IMG/VR virus record: IMGVR_UViG_3300020195_000020
Coordinates: 1-64,000 of that record
Direction: 5' to 3' (one strand)
Origin: a virus
DNA: 64,000 bases
In this document: positions 1 to 7,934 of the stretch, piece by piece
Layout: the number at the start of each line of letters is the position of its first letter
Numbering within the stretch: the first letter of the stretch is position 1
The notes under the pieces: generated by a model
The model's database searches: none
Seen by the model: the letters and a program-made list of their open reading frames with translations, nothing else
Told to the model about the DNA's origin: nothing
Translations under genes and position numbers: made by a program

Positions 1-137
1 CCCCGGGCAGTCACGCCCGATAGTAGGACCTGGCGGGCCGTGCGACGTGCACGGCTTGCGCCCGATCGTGGGCCAGCACAATGGCGGGCCCACGATCGGG
101 CGCCCCCTGGCGACGTCGCCAGGGGACCCCGCGGCCA
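1..137 (-). repeat. Hairpin-rich leader repeat, copy 1
   Basis: About 135 bases that recur, roughly 90% identical, at 1156-1290. The copy contains a 16-bp inverted repeat (59-74 with 87-102) and a perfect 22-bp palindrome (104-125), plus smaller stems. It lies just 3' of the DUF932 gene on the minus strand and so probably precedes another minus-strand gene beyond the left window edge, as copy 2 precedes the DUF932 gene. Confidence 0.85.
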
Positions 138-139
138 TG

Positions 140-1144
140 TTAGGCCGACATCGTGAGCGCCAGGTCGAACGCCCGCGCCTTGAGGGTCGCGCCGTCGCCA
201 TGGGTCACGCTCAAGAATCGGTTTTCCGCCCGGGCCCGTTCGTCGCGCGATTGGCGGGCCGCTTTCCCGTGGTCGACATACTCCGTCACCGAATTGACGA
301 GCGCCCACCACGTGCCGCGAATCGTCGCCAGGTTATTGGCTTCCGAAGCACGGGCCCGCGAGACTTCGGCCATCTTGCGCTCGAAGTTATTGCGGGTCTT
401 AATCGGGGCATCGTCGGCGGGCGCCGCGAACAGCTCCGCCAGGTATTCCCGCGCTTGCTGCGGGGTGCATCCAACCAGCAGCCGGCGGGCGCCATCGATA
501 TATCCGGAAAATTGCTTGTCGAATTGGGCCAGACCCTGGCGGGCGGTCGCCATTTTGCTGGCGACGTCGCCAGAATGCGGGATCCGGAATTCGCAAGTAT
601 GCTCCCCGAACGCCGCTTGCAAGGTATTCCAGCAGACCACGCGCGTATTGCACGGCTTGGCCCGGATAGCACCGCCACCAAACCACGTCGACAGCAGCAC
701 GTGCCGCAATTGGGGATCCTCGGGCGTGACATAGTCAACGGTCGGCATGCGGGCCAGCAGCACCACGCCGCGGCCGCCCTTAAGCGCGAACGCGCTTTCG
801 TAGGTCAAGATCCCATCGGGCAGCAGACCGTCAAGAAACGCGAACGCGTCGCGGTTCTGTAGGACCTGATATTCTGGCCCGACAACGGACAACGGGTCGC
901 GGGTATCCTGGCGCACGAGGGAATAAAACCCCGGCACGTCGCGCCCGTCGCGCTTCAATTGGATCTCTTCCTTCTCCACGCTCCAATCCAGGTGAGCCAG
1001 CGCCATGGCGGTTGCCGAGTCTGGCGCCCGATTGCCACCTTGGTCGAACGTCGCGCCCAATTTGTGCCACGCCGGCTTATTGGCGAACATGGCTTCGGAC
1101 ACCTGGCGGCCATCGATCATCACCTGCGAAATTTCATGGGCCAT
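140..1144 (-). CDS. DUF932 phage/plasmid-like protein
   Basis: A 334-residue protein that I recognise as the DUF932 (TIGR03299, phage/plasmid-like) family, by its N-terminal MAHEI start, the early KPAWHKLG motif and the central NTRVVCWNT motif. The length is normal for the family. The biochemical role of DUF932 is not established; members are common on plasmids and phages. The start at 1144 is supported by a GGGGAG Shine-Dalgarno sequence supplied by the end of the upstream leader repeat. The gene is flanked on both sides by copies of that repeat, so it may be an exchangeable unit with its own leader. Confidence 0.85.
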   Translation of the reverse strand: MAHEISQVMIDGRQVSEAMFANKPAWHKLGATFDQGGNRAPDSATAMALAHLDWSVEKEEIQLKRDGRDVPGFYSLVRQDTRDPLSVVGPEYQVLQNRDAFAFLDGLLPDGILTYESAFALKGGRGVVLLARMPTVDYVTPEDPQLRHVLLSTWFGGGAIRAKPCNTRVVCWNTLQAAFGEHTCEFRIPHSGDVASKMATARQGLAQFDKQFSGYIDGARRLLVGCTPQQAREYLAELFAAPADDAPIKTRNNFERKMAEVSRARASEANNLATIRGTWWALVNSVTEYVDHGKAARQSRDERARAENRFLSVTHGDGATLKARAFDLALTMSA

Positions 1145-1155
1145 CGTAATTAGCT

Positions 1156-1290
1156 CCCCGGGCAGTCACGCCCGATAGTCAACCTGGCGGGCCGTGCGAC
1201 GTGCACGGCTTGCGCCCGATCGTGGGCCAGCACCTGGCGGGCCCACGATCGGGCGCCCCTGGCGACGTCGCCAGGGGGCGCCGCGGCGGT
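1156..1290 (-). repeat. Hairpin-rich leader repeat, copy 2
   Basis: Second copy of the repeat at 1-137. On the minus strand it is the 5' leader of the DUF932 gene: its end carries GGGGAG, 5-10 bases before the start codon at 1144. It can form four stem-loops: 1159-1163 with 1170-1174, 1191-1197 with 1203-1209, a 17-bp perfect stem 1212-1228 with 1240-1256, and the palindrome 1256-1277. The first of these abuts the ribosome binding site, which suggests translational or transcript-stability control. This is inference from sequence only. Confidence 0.85.
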
Positions 1291-1511
1291 CACGATTGCA
1301 GGCGGGCGGACATACGGGCCAGCAGCACGCTAGCCCGCGACAATCCGGCGGCCATCACCTGGCGGCCGATCTTGCCAGTTTGGGCCGCGGCGCGGCCGAT
1401 CAACTCCCGGGCATCGGCGGGCGCCGGCGCGGTCGCACCATAGGCCGATCCGATAAACGCGAACGGGCAGGCGGCCGCGGCGGGTTCGTTTGTTTTGGGT
1501 TCGCTGGTCAT
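1290..1511 (-). CDS. Small hypothetical protein
   Basis: A 73-residue Ala-rich protein that I do not recognise. It lies on the minus strand upstream of the leader repeat and DUF932. A GGAG Shine-Dalgarno motif lies about 8 bases before the ATG at 1511, in a leader sequence (about 1512-1540) that is nearly identical to the one before the next gene at 1850, although the two proteins are not similar. The composition is compatible with a soluble, helical protein. Confidence 0.6.
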   Translation of the reverse strand: MTSEPKTNEPAAAACPFAFIGSAYGATAPAPADARELIGRAAAQTGKIGRQVMAAGLSRASVLLARMSARLQS

Positions 1512-1556
1512 GGTCAGGATCTCCGTTTGGGGTTTGTGGGAATGGGCGGGGGACGT

Positions 1557-1850
1557 TTAGCGCACGGCGTTTGCTTTGGCGACCGCGGCGGACAGCGCGG
1601 CCACTAGCTGGGCGGCCATCGGTGTTCCGTGGTCAGCCTTAAGCGCCGCATATTTCAGGGCAAATTCACAGGCGGCGAGCAGCTCAGCCGCGGCCGCAAT
1701 CAATGCGGCATTGGCGCGGGACTCTTCGGCGATAGCGGCCCGCGGATTGTCGACACCGTAGACGTATGCGATATAGCCTTTGCCGTCGTTCGCTTCGATC
1801 TTGTCTTGGTCAACAATCTTCCAGGGCGCGGGGGCATGCTTGGCGGCCAT
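1557..1850 (-). CDS. Small hypothetical phage protein
   Basis: A 97-residue protein beginning MAAKHAPAPWKI. The N-terminal part (APAPWKIVDQ, then a KGYIAYVYG segment and an NPRAAIAEESRANAALIAAAAELL segment split by turns) resembles short phage and mobile-element proteins that list 'time-dependent' N-rich helices after an APxPW start; I know of no assigned function. The start at 1850 was chosen over longer readings because of the GGAG motif in the leader at 1851-1879, which is shared with the gene at 1290-1511. Confidence 0.7.
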   Translation of the reverse strand: MAAKHAPAPWKIVDQDKIEANDGKGYIAYVYGVDNPRAAIAEESRANAALIAAAAELLAACEFALKYAALKADHGTPMAAQLVAALSAAVAKANAVR

Positions 1851-1894
1851 GGTCAGGATCTCCGTTGTGGGTTTGTGGGTTGAATCGTGAGCAA

Positions 1895-2170
1895 CTAGGC
1901 CGATCGCGTGACGTCGCCAGCGGCGGAAACATGGATCCACCAGCGGGCGCCCGCCTTGGACACCTCGGGGCAATCGTCCGAATCTACGCGCACCTTGCCA
2001 CCAGCACCGGGCAGGATGAACACGCCATAACTTCCGGGAATCTTGCGGGCGGCCACGCATGCGGCCAGCACGCGGCGGACTCGCGGGCAGTCAATCCCTA
2101 GTTTGTTGCGATTGTGGCGGGCCGTGGTTTGCATGGTGTTTGCCGTGGTTTGTGGGGTGTTTGTTGTCAA
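1895..2170 (-). CDS. Hypothetical protein
   Basis: Up to 91 residues, first gene of the minus-strand operon. The N-terminus is Thr/Asn/Gln-rich and is followed by a compact region with two Cys residues and a WWIHV motif. No family was recognised. The TTG at 2170 gives 91 residues; an ATG at 2134 gives 79 residues. Neither has a strong Shine-Dalgarno sequence, so the start is uncertain. An 11-base stretch (CAAACCACGGC on the coding strand) is repeated just before and after the internal ATG. Confidence 0.55.
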   Translation of the reverse strand: MTTNTPQTTANTMQTTARHNRNKLGIDCPRVRRVLAACVAARKIPGSYGVFILPGAGGKVRVDSDDCPEVSKAGARWWIHVSAAGDVTRSA

Positions 2171-2189
2171 TCCGTCTCACCAGCACACA

Positions 2190-2218
2190 ATCCTAAGCAT
2201 GAGGTCTCATGTTGTCAA
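2190..2218 (-). promoter_or_regulatory. Putative sigma70-type promoter for the left minus-strand operon
   Basis: On the minus strand there is a perfect -35 hexamer TTGACA (plus-strand 2213-2218), a 17-base spacer and a -10 like TAGGAT (2190-2195). The predicted start near 2183 is just upstream of the first minus-strand gene. The 11-mer containing this -35 is repeated at 2162-2172. Not tested by any scoring tool. Confidence 0.4.
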
Positions 2219-2220
2219 TC

Positions 2221-2705
2221 GTATTGGACAAAGAATCTTGAATACCATGGCATAGCGTGCAAACCATGGCCATCTAGTGGCATGCGTCCGGGCGCCATCG
2301 CATGGACTCAAGACCATTGGACAATCGCCCGCCATTGTGGCAGGTTATGTCGTCGGTCTGATAACACCGAACAGCGCAAGCCATTGCGGGCCATCATGAT
2401 AGGACAGAGCACCGAACAGCCAGCGGGCGGCCAGCGGCACGCAATGGTCAGTGCGCCGGTAAGCATTCGCAAATCGTTGTGCCGCAATGACTTGCGGCGG
2501 GTCCTTCCCCGGGGGGGACACCCCGCGCGGGCGGCGGACCCCGCGTTGTACTTGTCGCCAAAATTGAAAAAATCGAGGGGCCACCACCACCCCATAGTGT
2601 TATCGAATGGACCGCGGTGAGCTTCGCGCCGAATCGGTTTGACGCTACACTGCCCGCGTCGTCGATCGGACTGACGACTGTCAGCGCTGGCGGGATTCTG
2701 GATAG
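2221..2705. other. Intergenic region upstream of terminase, with possible cos motif
   Basis: A 485-base region between divergent operons with no convincing gene. At 2529-2545 there is a GC-rich motif (GGGCGGCGGACCCCGCG) that resembles the core of lambda cosN (GGGCGGCGACCTCGCG) and lies about 170 bases before the terminase small subunit start, close to the 191-base distance from lambda cos to Nu1. Other GC-rich inverted repeats surround it (about 2495-2545). An A-rich stretch (2561-2573) follows. I see no clear plus-strand promoter. Confidence 0.4.
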
Positions 2706-3380
2706 TTGGCACGCAAGAAACGCGCGACCAAACGCGCGGCTAAGGCTAAACGCAAGCCTCGGGCCGCCGCGCCCCCACCACCACCGCCGCCCCTTCTCAG
2801 CGTGAGCGCCGTCGCGAAAGCGGTCGGCGTCAATCGTCGCACTGTGGCCGAGTGGCGCGACAAAGGTTGCCCGCTCACCACGCTCAACGCCGTCATTCAA
2901 TGGCGGAACGAGAATCTGCGGTCCGATCGCCAGCCCATCGAACAGCGTGATGGCGGCGCCAGCTCGATGACTCGGCTGCACGAGGCCCAGGTCCAAGCCA
3001 ATATCCGGAAGATCAAAGGCGACACCAGGCTCCGGCACCAGCGTCTGTTGAAGGAAACCAACAAGCTGGTGGAACGCGTGTCGGTGGTGCGCGAGGTCGC
3101 CGAGCTCGTGGTCCGAGTGAAGGAGCGCATTCTGGCGCTGCCCGAGGAGCTCGAGAACCGCTTCGCGCCAGAGGTCCGCCTGCAGCTCAAGGAAGACGTC
3201 GACGAATTTGCCCGGCAGTTGCTGTTCGAAATGGCAACCTACGAGATTCTGGGCGATCCCACCGATGACTTGATTCTCGCCTCGGCCGATCTGATCCGCG
3301 CGAAGCGCGAACGGGCCGCGGCCAAGTCGACCCAGCCCCCGCCGGCAGAAGCCGGCTCCGAGACCGCGTCCAATTCATGA
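2706..3380 (+). CDS. Terminase small subunit (Nu1-like)
   Basis: A 224-residue protein starting at a TTG. A Lys/Arg- and Ala-rich N-terminus and a run of seven prolines precede a helix-turn-helix (about residues 31-55, with VAKAVGVNRRTVAEWRDKG), as expected for the DNA-binding domain that recognises cos. A long charged helical region (about 95-190) should mediate oligomerisation and contact with the large subunit. The assignment depends on the HTH plus position: the stop overlaps the start of the large terminase by four bases. A possible cos motif lies about 170 bases upstream. Confidence 0.8.
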   Translation: MARKKRATKRAAKAKRKPRAAAPPPPPPPLLSVSAVAKAVGVNRRTVAEWRDKGCPLTTLNAVIQWRNENLRSDRQPIEQRDGGASSMTRLHEAQVQANIRKIKGDTRLRHQRLLKETNKLVERVSVVREVAELVVRVKERILALPEELENRFAPEVRLQLKEDVDEFARQLLFEMATYEILGDPTDDLILASADLIRAKRERAAAKSTQPPPAEAGSETASNS

Positions 3381-5362
3381 CCGCGTTCATCGTCGTTGCA
3401 GCCATGTTGCTGTCCGAGTCGTTTCGCCAATTCGCGCCCGATCCGCCGGTTCGCACGCTGGATTGGTGCTTGCGCGAGATCAAGAACGACCAAAGGCGCC
3501 CCTACAGCCATAGCGAATACCCGCACCTCGGCGCCCCTGGCGGGCCGATGGACGCCAACGACGATCCGACCATCCGCCGGATCGTTGAAATGTTCGCCAG
3601 CCGCCTGGGGAAAACCTTCTTTGGCCAATGCGTCCAGTTGAAGGCGGCTGACACGGCGCCGTGCCCGATGATGCTGGCCGCGTCGGTTGAGAAGCTGGCG
3701 CTAGACATCACGGCCCGCACCTATCGCATGGCCGAGCAATCGCGCAATCTGCGGCGCCAGCTTATGCCGGAGCGATTGCGACGCAAGGACCAACTCGAGT
3801 TTGAGAGTTGCCGGTTGCACCTGGCGTGGTCGCGGTCAGTCAACACTTTGGCTGACAAGAACATCAAAATCGGTCACGCTGCTGAACTCGACAAATGGAC
3901 TCGGGCACAGACCAGCACCGAAGCCGAGCCGCTGTTTCTCTTCCTGGAGCGGTTCAAAGACTTCGTGAATTACAAGGTCGTGCTAGAGAGTACGCCTACG
4001 GTCGCCGAAGTCTCTCGCATCGAGGCGTTGCTCAAGACGTCCAGCAATTGCCGGTTTAACGTGCCATGCCCGAATTGCCAACGGTATCAGGTATTGCACT
4101 TTGCCCGGCTTAAATGGGACCGCCTGCCCAACGGTGAGCACGATGTCGACGTCGCCGGTCGGACAGCCCGTTATCATTGCGACCACTGCAATGAGCCCTG
4201 CCACGATCACCATCGGGCCTGGATGATGCGCCGCGGCGTCTGGCTCCCGCATAACTGTCAGATCGATCATGAGAAGGCGCTCGAGGTGGCGGAACGCCGC
4301 AATCAGCAGTTAAAAGAGGGCACCTTCTCGGACGAGCCGGCCGGCCGCTATTGGAAGCACGGCTACGCGATCGGCGAGCCGACGCGCGATGGCAGCGTCG
4401 CCGGGTATCAACTCTCCAGCCTTTACGCGCTGTCGCTCACCTGGGGCCGGATTGCCGAGGAGTGGATCAGCGTCTACCAGGTCCCGGTCAACCGTCGCAA
4501 CTTCATCAACTCCTGGCTCGGGGAAACCTTTCGGGAGAAGAAACGCAGCGAGAAGTGGGAAAGCCTGGCCCGCCGGCTGATCGTGCAGATCCCCCGCGGA
4601 ATGGCGCCACTCTGGGCGTCGCTTCTGACCATGGGCATCGATCGCCAGAAGGACCATTACAAGTGGGTCGTCGACGCGTGGGGCCCGGGCGGCATGTCCC
4701 ACACGATGGACTATGGTCGCGCGGACGACCTGCGATCGATCCTCAAAGAACAGATTCTGAGGAAATGGCAGCACGCCGACGGCGGCACGATTGAAGTCGC
4801 GCGGGCGATGGTCGACGCCGGCTTCGACCCCGAGGAACCTTACACGGTTTCCAAGGAGTGCCTCGATGCCTCGCCGCGGATTGTCTTACTCTGCTGCCAC
4901 GGCTCGAGCCGGCCGCTGCAGGCGCCTTTCAAGATCACGGAATTAGACGAGCGGACCATCATGCCCGGTCTGCCCTACGTGCTGGTCGATGGCGATTGGA
5001 CGCAACTCGGACTCGAGCGCCAGCTCCACGAGCTGCGGCCCGGCGAAAGCGGCGCGATGTCGGTCTTCGAGGCGGAGCCGGCCGAGCATGAAGCCTTCTT
5101 CCGCGAGCTGCTCAACGACGAGCCGATCTGGGGAACCGATCGCCACAACAATCCACAGTGCAGTTGGGACCGGATCACCGAGGCCGATCCCAACGATCAC
5201 CGCGACTGCCGCAGGTACTCGACGGTCGGCCAACTGATTTACACCGAGGGAAAGCCGATTCTCAGTCGCGACCAGGAGCTGGCCAAACAGATGCCCCAGG
5301 TCACTGCCCCGCGGCTCATCACTCCCGATGGCCGGCCGTTCATGGCCGCGCCACGACGTTAA
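3377..5362 (+). CDS. Terminase large subunit (lambda gpA family)
   Basis: A 661-residue ATP-driven DNA packaging motor and nuclease of the phage terminase GpA family, of normal length. A P-loop-like SRLGKT lies near residues 75-80. A zinc-binding insert with CPNC and CDHC pairs is visible near residues 230-280, as in many GpA proteins. The C-terminal half should be the nuclease that makes the cohesive ends. The start overlaps the small subunit stop (ATGA), so the two are translationally coupled. The lambda order terS-terL-gpW position-portal-protease is maintained downstream. Confidence 0.93.
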   Translation: MTAFIVVAAMLLSESFRQFAPDPPVRTLDWCLREIKNDQRRPYSHSEYPHLGAPGGPMDANDDPTIRRIVEMFASRLGKTFFGQCVQLKAADTAPCPMMLAASVEKLALDITARTYRMAEQSRNLRRQLMPERLRRKDQLEFESCRLHLAWSRSVNTLADKNIKIGHAAELDKWTRAQTSTEAEPLFLFLERFKDFVNYKVVLESTPTVAEVSRIEALLKTSSNCRFNVPCPNCQRYQVLHFARLKWDRLPNGEHDVDVAGRTARYHCDHCNEPCHDHHRAWMMRRGVWLPHNCQIDHEKALEVAERRNQQLKEGTFSDEPAGRYWKHGYAIGEPTRDGSVAGYQLSSLYALSLTWGRIAEEWISVYQVPVNRRNFINSWLGETFREKKRSEKWESLARRLIVQIPRGMAPLWASLLTMGIDRQKDHYKWVVDAWGPGGMSHTMDYGRADDLRSILKEQILRKWQHADGGTIEVARAMVDAGFDPEEPYTVSKECLDASPRIVLLCCHGSSRPLQAPFKITELDERTIMPGLPYVLVDGDWTQLGLERQLHELRPGESGAMSVFEAEPAEHEAFFRELLNDEPIWGTDRHNNPQCSWDRITEADPNDHRDCRRYSTVGQLIYTEGKPILSRDQELAKQMPQVTAPRLITPDGRPFMAAPRR

Positions 5363-5410
5363 TTCTCCGACTCAAATTATTCCAATTGCTATTCGAGGAG
5401 GACCGTGTCG

Positions 5411-6010
5411 ATGGCCAAGAACAATCGCAAAGCTGCCGAGAAGTCGCAATCGCCTGTCGCCCCAACCGCGGAAGAGCTCGACGAGCAGCTCGATTCTGGG
5501 GCCGGCAACGAGACGCCGCCGGCGGGCGACGACGCTCCCGAGCAAGAGGGCCCCGAGGAAGAGGAGTCCAGTGAAGGGCCGCCGGCACCCGACTTGTCCA
5601 ATGAGTTTGGCGGCGGCGGCGATAGTGGCCCGCCAGAGTCAGCTCCGCCAGAGACGCCGCCTGCAGGAGCGACACCGGAAGAGGAGTCGCCGCCCGCAGA
5701 CGCGTGGCAACCGCCAACGCCGCCCGACGTGCACACGATCAGGGTCGCGTTTCCCGTGCTGGTGCCGCAGGATTACCCGGCCGGCGGTGCTCAGGCCCAG
5801 CGCCGCCAGCACTTCGACCTGCAGCTCTCGCCGCGGCAGGCCGAATCGGTCCGCCAGGTCTTCGCCGGTCTCAGGGAGCGGCCCCACCTGGTGCAAGAGA
5901 ACGGCCGGCCGATCGTCACTCAGGTCGACGCACTGCGTTGGATCCTTGAGCAGATCAGCACCCAGTTGCCAGAGTGCGAATTGCTGCCGCCGACTGGCGC
6001 GACGGACTGA
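5411..6010 (+). CDS. Acidic Pro/Glu-rich protein between terminase and portal
   Basis: A 199-residue protein with two parts. Residues 1-105 are low-complexity, acidic and rich in Pro, Glu and Gly; residues 106-199 look folded (a VHTIRVAFPVLVPQDYP segment followed by helices). No family was recognised. A strong AGGAGG at 5395-5400 fits the ATG at 5411; a GTG at 5405 is an alternative. Its place suggests a head or packaging accessory function, but I cannot name one. The hairpin element at 6025-6075 begins 15 bases after its stop. Confidence 0.7.
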   Translation: MAKNNRKAAEKSQSPVAPTAEELDEQLDSGAGNETPPAGDDAPEQEGPEEEESSEGPPAPDLSNEFGGGGDSGPPESAPPETPPAGATPEEESPPADAWQPPTPPDVHTIRVAFPVLVPQDYPAGGAQAQRRQHFDLQLSPRQAESVRQVFAGLRERPHLVQENGRPIVTQVDALRWILEQISTQLPECELLPPTGATD

Positions 6011-6024
6011 CCAACCGCAGCGCA

Positions 6025-6075
6025 CAGAAAAATACGCTCTGTCCGTTCTGTCCGGACTTCGGACAGGGTAGGCGC
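6025..6075 (+). repeat. 51-base hairpin element, copy A
   Basis: The first 30 bases (6025-6054) are identical to 52439-52468. They contain two direct CTGTCCG units and are followed by a 5-base loop and the inverted CGGACAG (stem 6048-6054 with 6060-6066), then a shared TAGGCGC. It lies between the stop at 6010 and the start at 6105, outside any gene. It could be a promoter/operator array, an antitermination (put/nut-like) RNA, or a module-boundary sequence; nothing in the sequence decides between these. Confidence 0.85.
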
Positions 6076-6104
6076 TTGAGGCCGCGCGCCCGCACACTCT
6101 GCGT

Positions 6105-6383
6105 ATGGCGCTCGACTTGGAAGTCGAATTAGAAGCGGCACAAACCGCCTACTTGGCAAATGCCGACTGGCAGTCCAGTAACAGCGTGGCGATGGCGCGG
6201 GCTTTCGTGGCTGCCTGCACCAAGCTGCTGTTGCTCGTGCCGACGATGTCCAAGCAAGCCGGGCGCTTCGAGGTCCAGTTCGACACGGGGGTGCTCGCGG
6301 CCCGTTTGAAAGTGGCCGAGAGCTTCGTGGCATCCCAGTCGTCTGGCAAAGCTGTTTCGTATTCGTTCGAAAACTCGCGCTAG
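6105..6383 (+). CDS. Small head protein at the gpW position
   Basis: A 92-residue, mostly helical protein between the terminase and portal genes, where lambda encodes the head-joining protein gpW. Size and an N-terminal ELEAAQTAY helix followed by a phenylalanine/valine strand (RFEVQFDTG) are compatible with a gpW-like fold, but the sequence is not clearly homologous. It starts 30 bases after the hairpin element at 6025-6075. Function is inferred from position only. Confidence 0.6.
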   Translation: MALDLEVELEAAQTAYLANADWQSSNSVAMARAFVAACTKLLLLVPTMSKQAGRFEVQFDTGVLAARLKVAESFVASQSSGKAVSYSFENSR

Positions 6384-6392
6384 CCGCGCATC

Positions 6393-7934
6393 ATGCCACG
6401 ACCCACCCGCACGCCCAAGATAGCCGAGTCGTTCTCCGAAATGCGAGCGGAGTATGACGCCGCGCGCGAGAACCAGTACCGCCGGCGTCGGTTCGGGGTC
6501 ACCGGGACGCCGCGGACCGCGGACTATCACGTCCGCAACGACGGCCGCTACTTCAAGATGATGGAAATCGCCCGGGACATGGATCGCAATGATCCCATGC
6601 TCGGGCAGGCCATTGATCGTGCGGTCGACAACACCATCCAAACAGGCCCAACGCTGGACCCTGATACGGGCGACAAGAAGCTCGACAAAGAGATTCGCAG
6701 CCGATTCAGCGACTGGGCCGACGATCCGGATATGTGCGACCTGGCTGGGGAAATGAACTTCCAGCAGATGGGGCGCACCGTCCTGCGGCAGTCGATCGTC
6801 GATGGCGACATCTTCCCGCTGCCGAACGAGAACGGCTCGATCGGCATGGCCGAGGCCCATCGCTGCCGGACGCCCTCGCGAATTCGCCGCAACGTCGTCA
6901 ACGGCGTGCTGTTAGACGACAACCGGCGGCGGGTGGAATACTGGTTCACCAAGGACGAGATTGACTCGGCAACGCCGATCTCGCTGGCTGACATCCAGCC
7001 GATCAAGGCCCGCGATAAGTCCGGTTATCGCCAGGTGTTGCAGGTTTACAACCCGCGGCGAGTCAGTCAGACCCGCGGCGTGACCGCCCTGGCGCCAATG
7101 GTCGACATCGCCAGCATCATGGGCGACACGGTTTTCGCCATCCTGGTCAAAATCCAGACCTCGGCCTGCTGGGCGGTTGTTCGAAACCGCAGTGTCGGCT
7201 TTAGCGGCCAGGGCGAACGGGTTAAGGCCGGTTCGCAGTCGACCGAATTCAACGCGGACGGCACAACCAGGACGGTCGAGGAAATCTACCCGGGCATGGA
7301 CATTCCCGGCCAGAATGGTGAGACCCTCACGCCATTCTCGCCCCAGGTTGTGGCGAACGAGTCGATCGAATTCATCGAAATGCTGCTGGGCTGGCTCGGC
7401 TGCAATATCGGCATGCCGATCGTGATGATGACGCTCGACAGCCGGCAGACCAATTTCTCAGGCTGGCGCGGCAGCTTCGAGCAGGCCAAGATGGGTTTCC
7501 GCGAAAACCAGCGGATGCTGACCAGGCGGTTCTACACGCCGGTCTATCAATGGAAGCTCCGCCACTGGATGGCCGAGGGAGACGAGTTCTCTCAACGGCT
7601 GCTGGGCGCCCCGCGGGCGTTCTCGCACCTCTGGGGCATGCCGAGCTGGCCATACATCGAGCCAGTCAAAGACGCGGCGGCCGACCTGCTGCAGATTCGC
7701 AACGGCCTGAACAGTCCGCGGCGGGTGCAGCAAGAACGCGGCCGCGACTTGAGTGACATCCAGGACGAGACGGTCGAAGACAACGGCCGCGCGATCGAGA
7801 TCGCGATCAAGAAGGCCAAGCAACTCACCGAAAGCCTGGGCGAACCGGTCAATTGGCGCGAGCTCTTGTGCTTGCCCACGCCCGATGGCGTCACGGTCAA
7901 ACTCGGAACCGACGAGGGGAGCCCCGCGAAATGA
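6393..7934 (+). CDS. Portal protein (lambda gpB family)
   Basis: A 513-residue portal protein of the lambda family (PF05136), which forms the dodecameric DNA entry channel at one capsid vertex and docks terminase and tail connector. The N-terminal region with a DYHVRNDGRYFKMM-type segment and the RDMDRNDPMLGQAIDR helix near residues 60-80 is typical. Length is as expected. It is followed by, and overlaps (ATGA), the capsid protease gene, the same order as lambda B and C. Confidence 0.92.
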   Translation: MPRPTRTPKIAESFSEMRAEYDAARENQYRRRRFGVTGTPRTADYHVRNDGRYFKMMEIARDMDRNDPMLGQAIDRAVDNTIQTGPTLDPDTGDKKLDKEIRSRFSDWADDPDMCDLAGEMNFQQMGRTVLRQSIVDGDIFPLPNENGSIGMAEAHRCRTPSRIRRNVVNGVLLDDNRRRVEYWFTKDEIDSATPISLADIQPIKARDKSGYRQVLQVYNPRRVSQTRGVTALAPMVDIASIMGDTVFAILVKIQTSACWAVVRNRSVGFSGQGERVKAGSQSTEFNADGTTRTVEEIYPGMDIPGQNGETLTPFSPQVVANESIEFIEMLLGWLGCNIGMPIVMMTLDSRQTNFSGWRGSFEQAKMGFRENQRMLTRRFYTPVYQWKLRHWMAEGDEFSQRLLGAPRAFSHLWGMPSWPYIEPVKDAAADLLQIRNGLNSPRRVQQERGRDLSDIQDETVEDNGRAIEIAIKKAKQLTESLGEPVNWRELLCLPTPDGVTVKLGTDEGSPAK

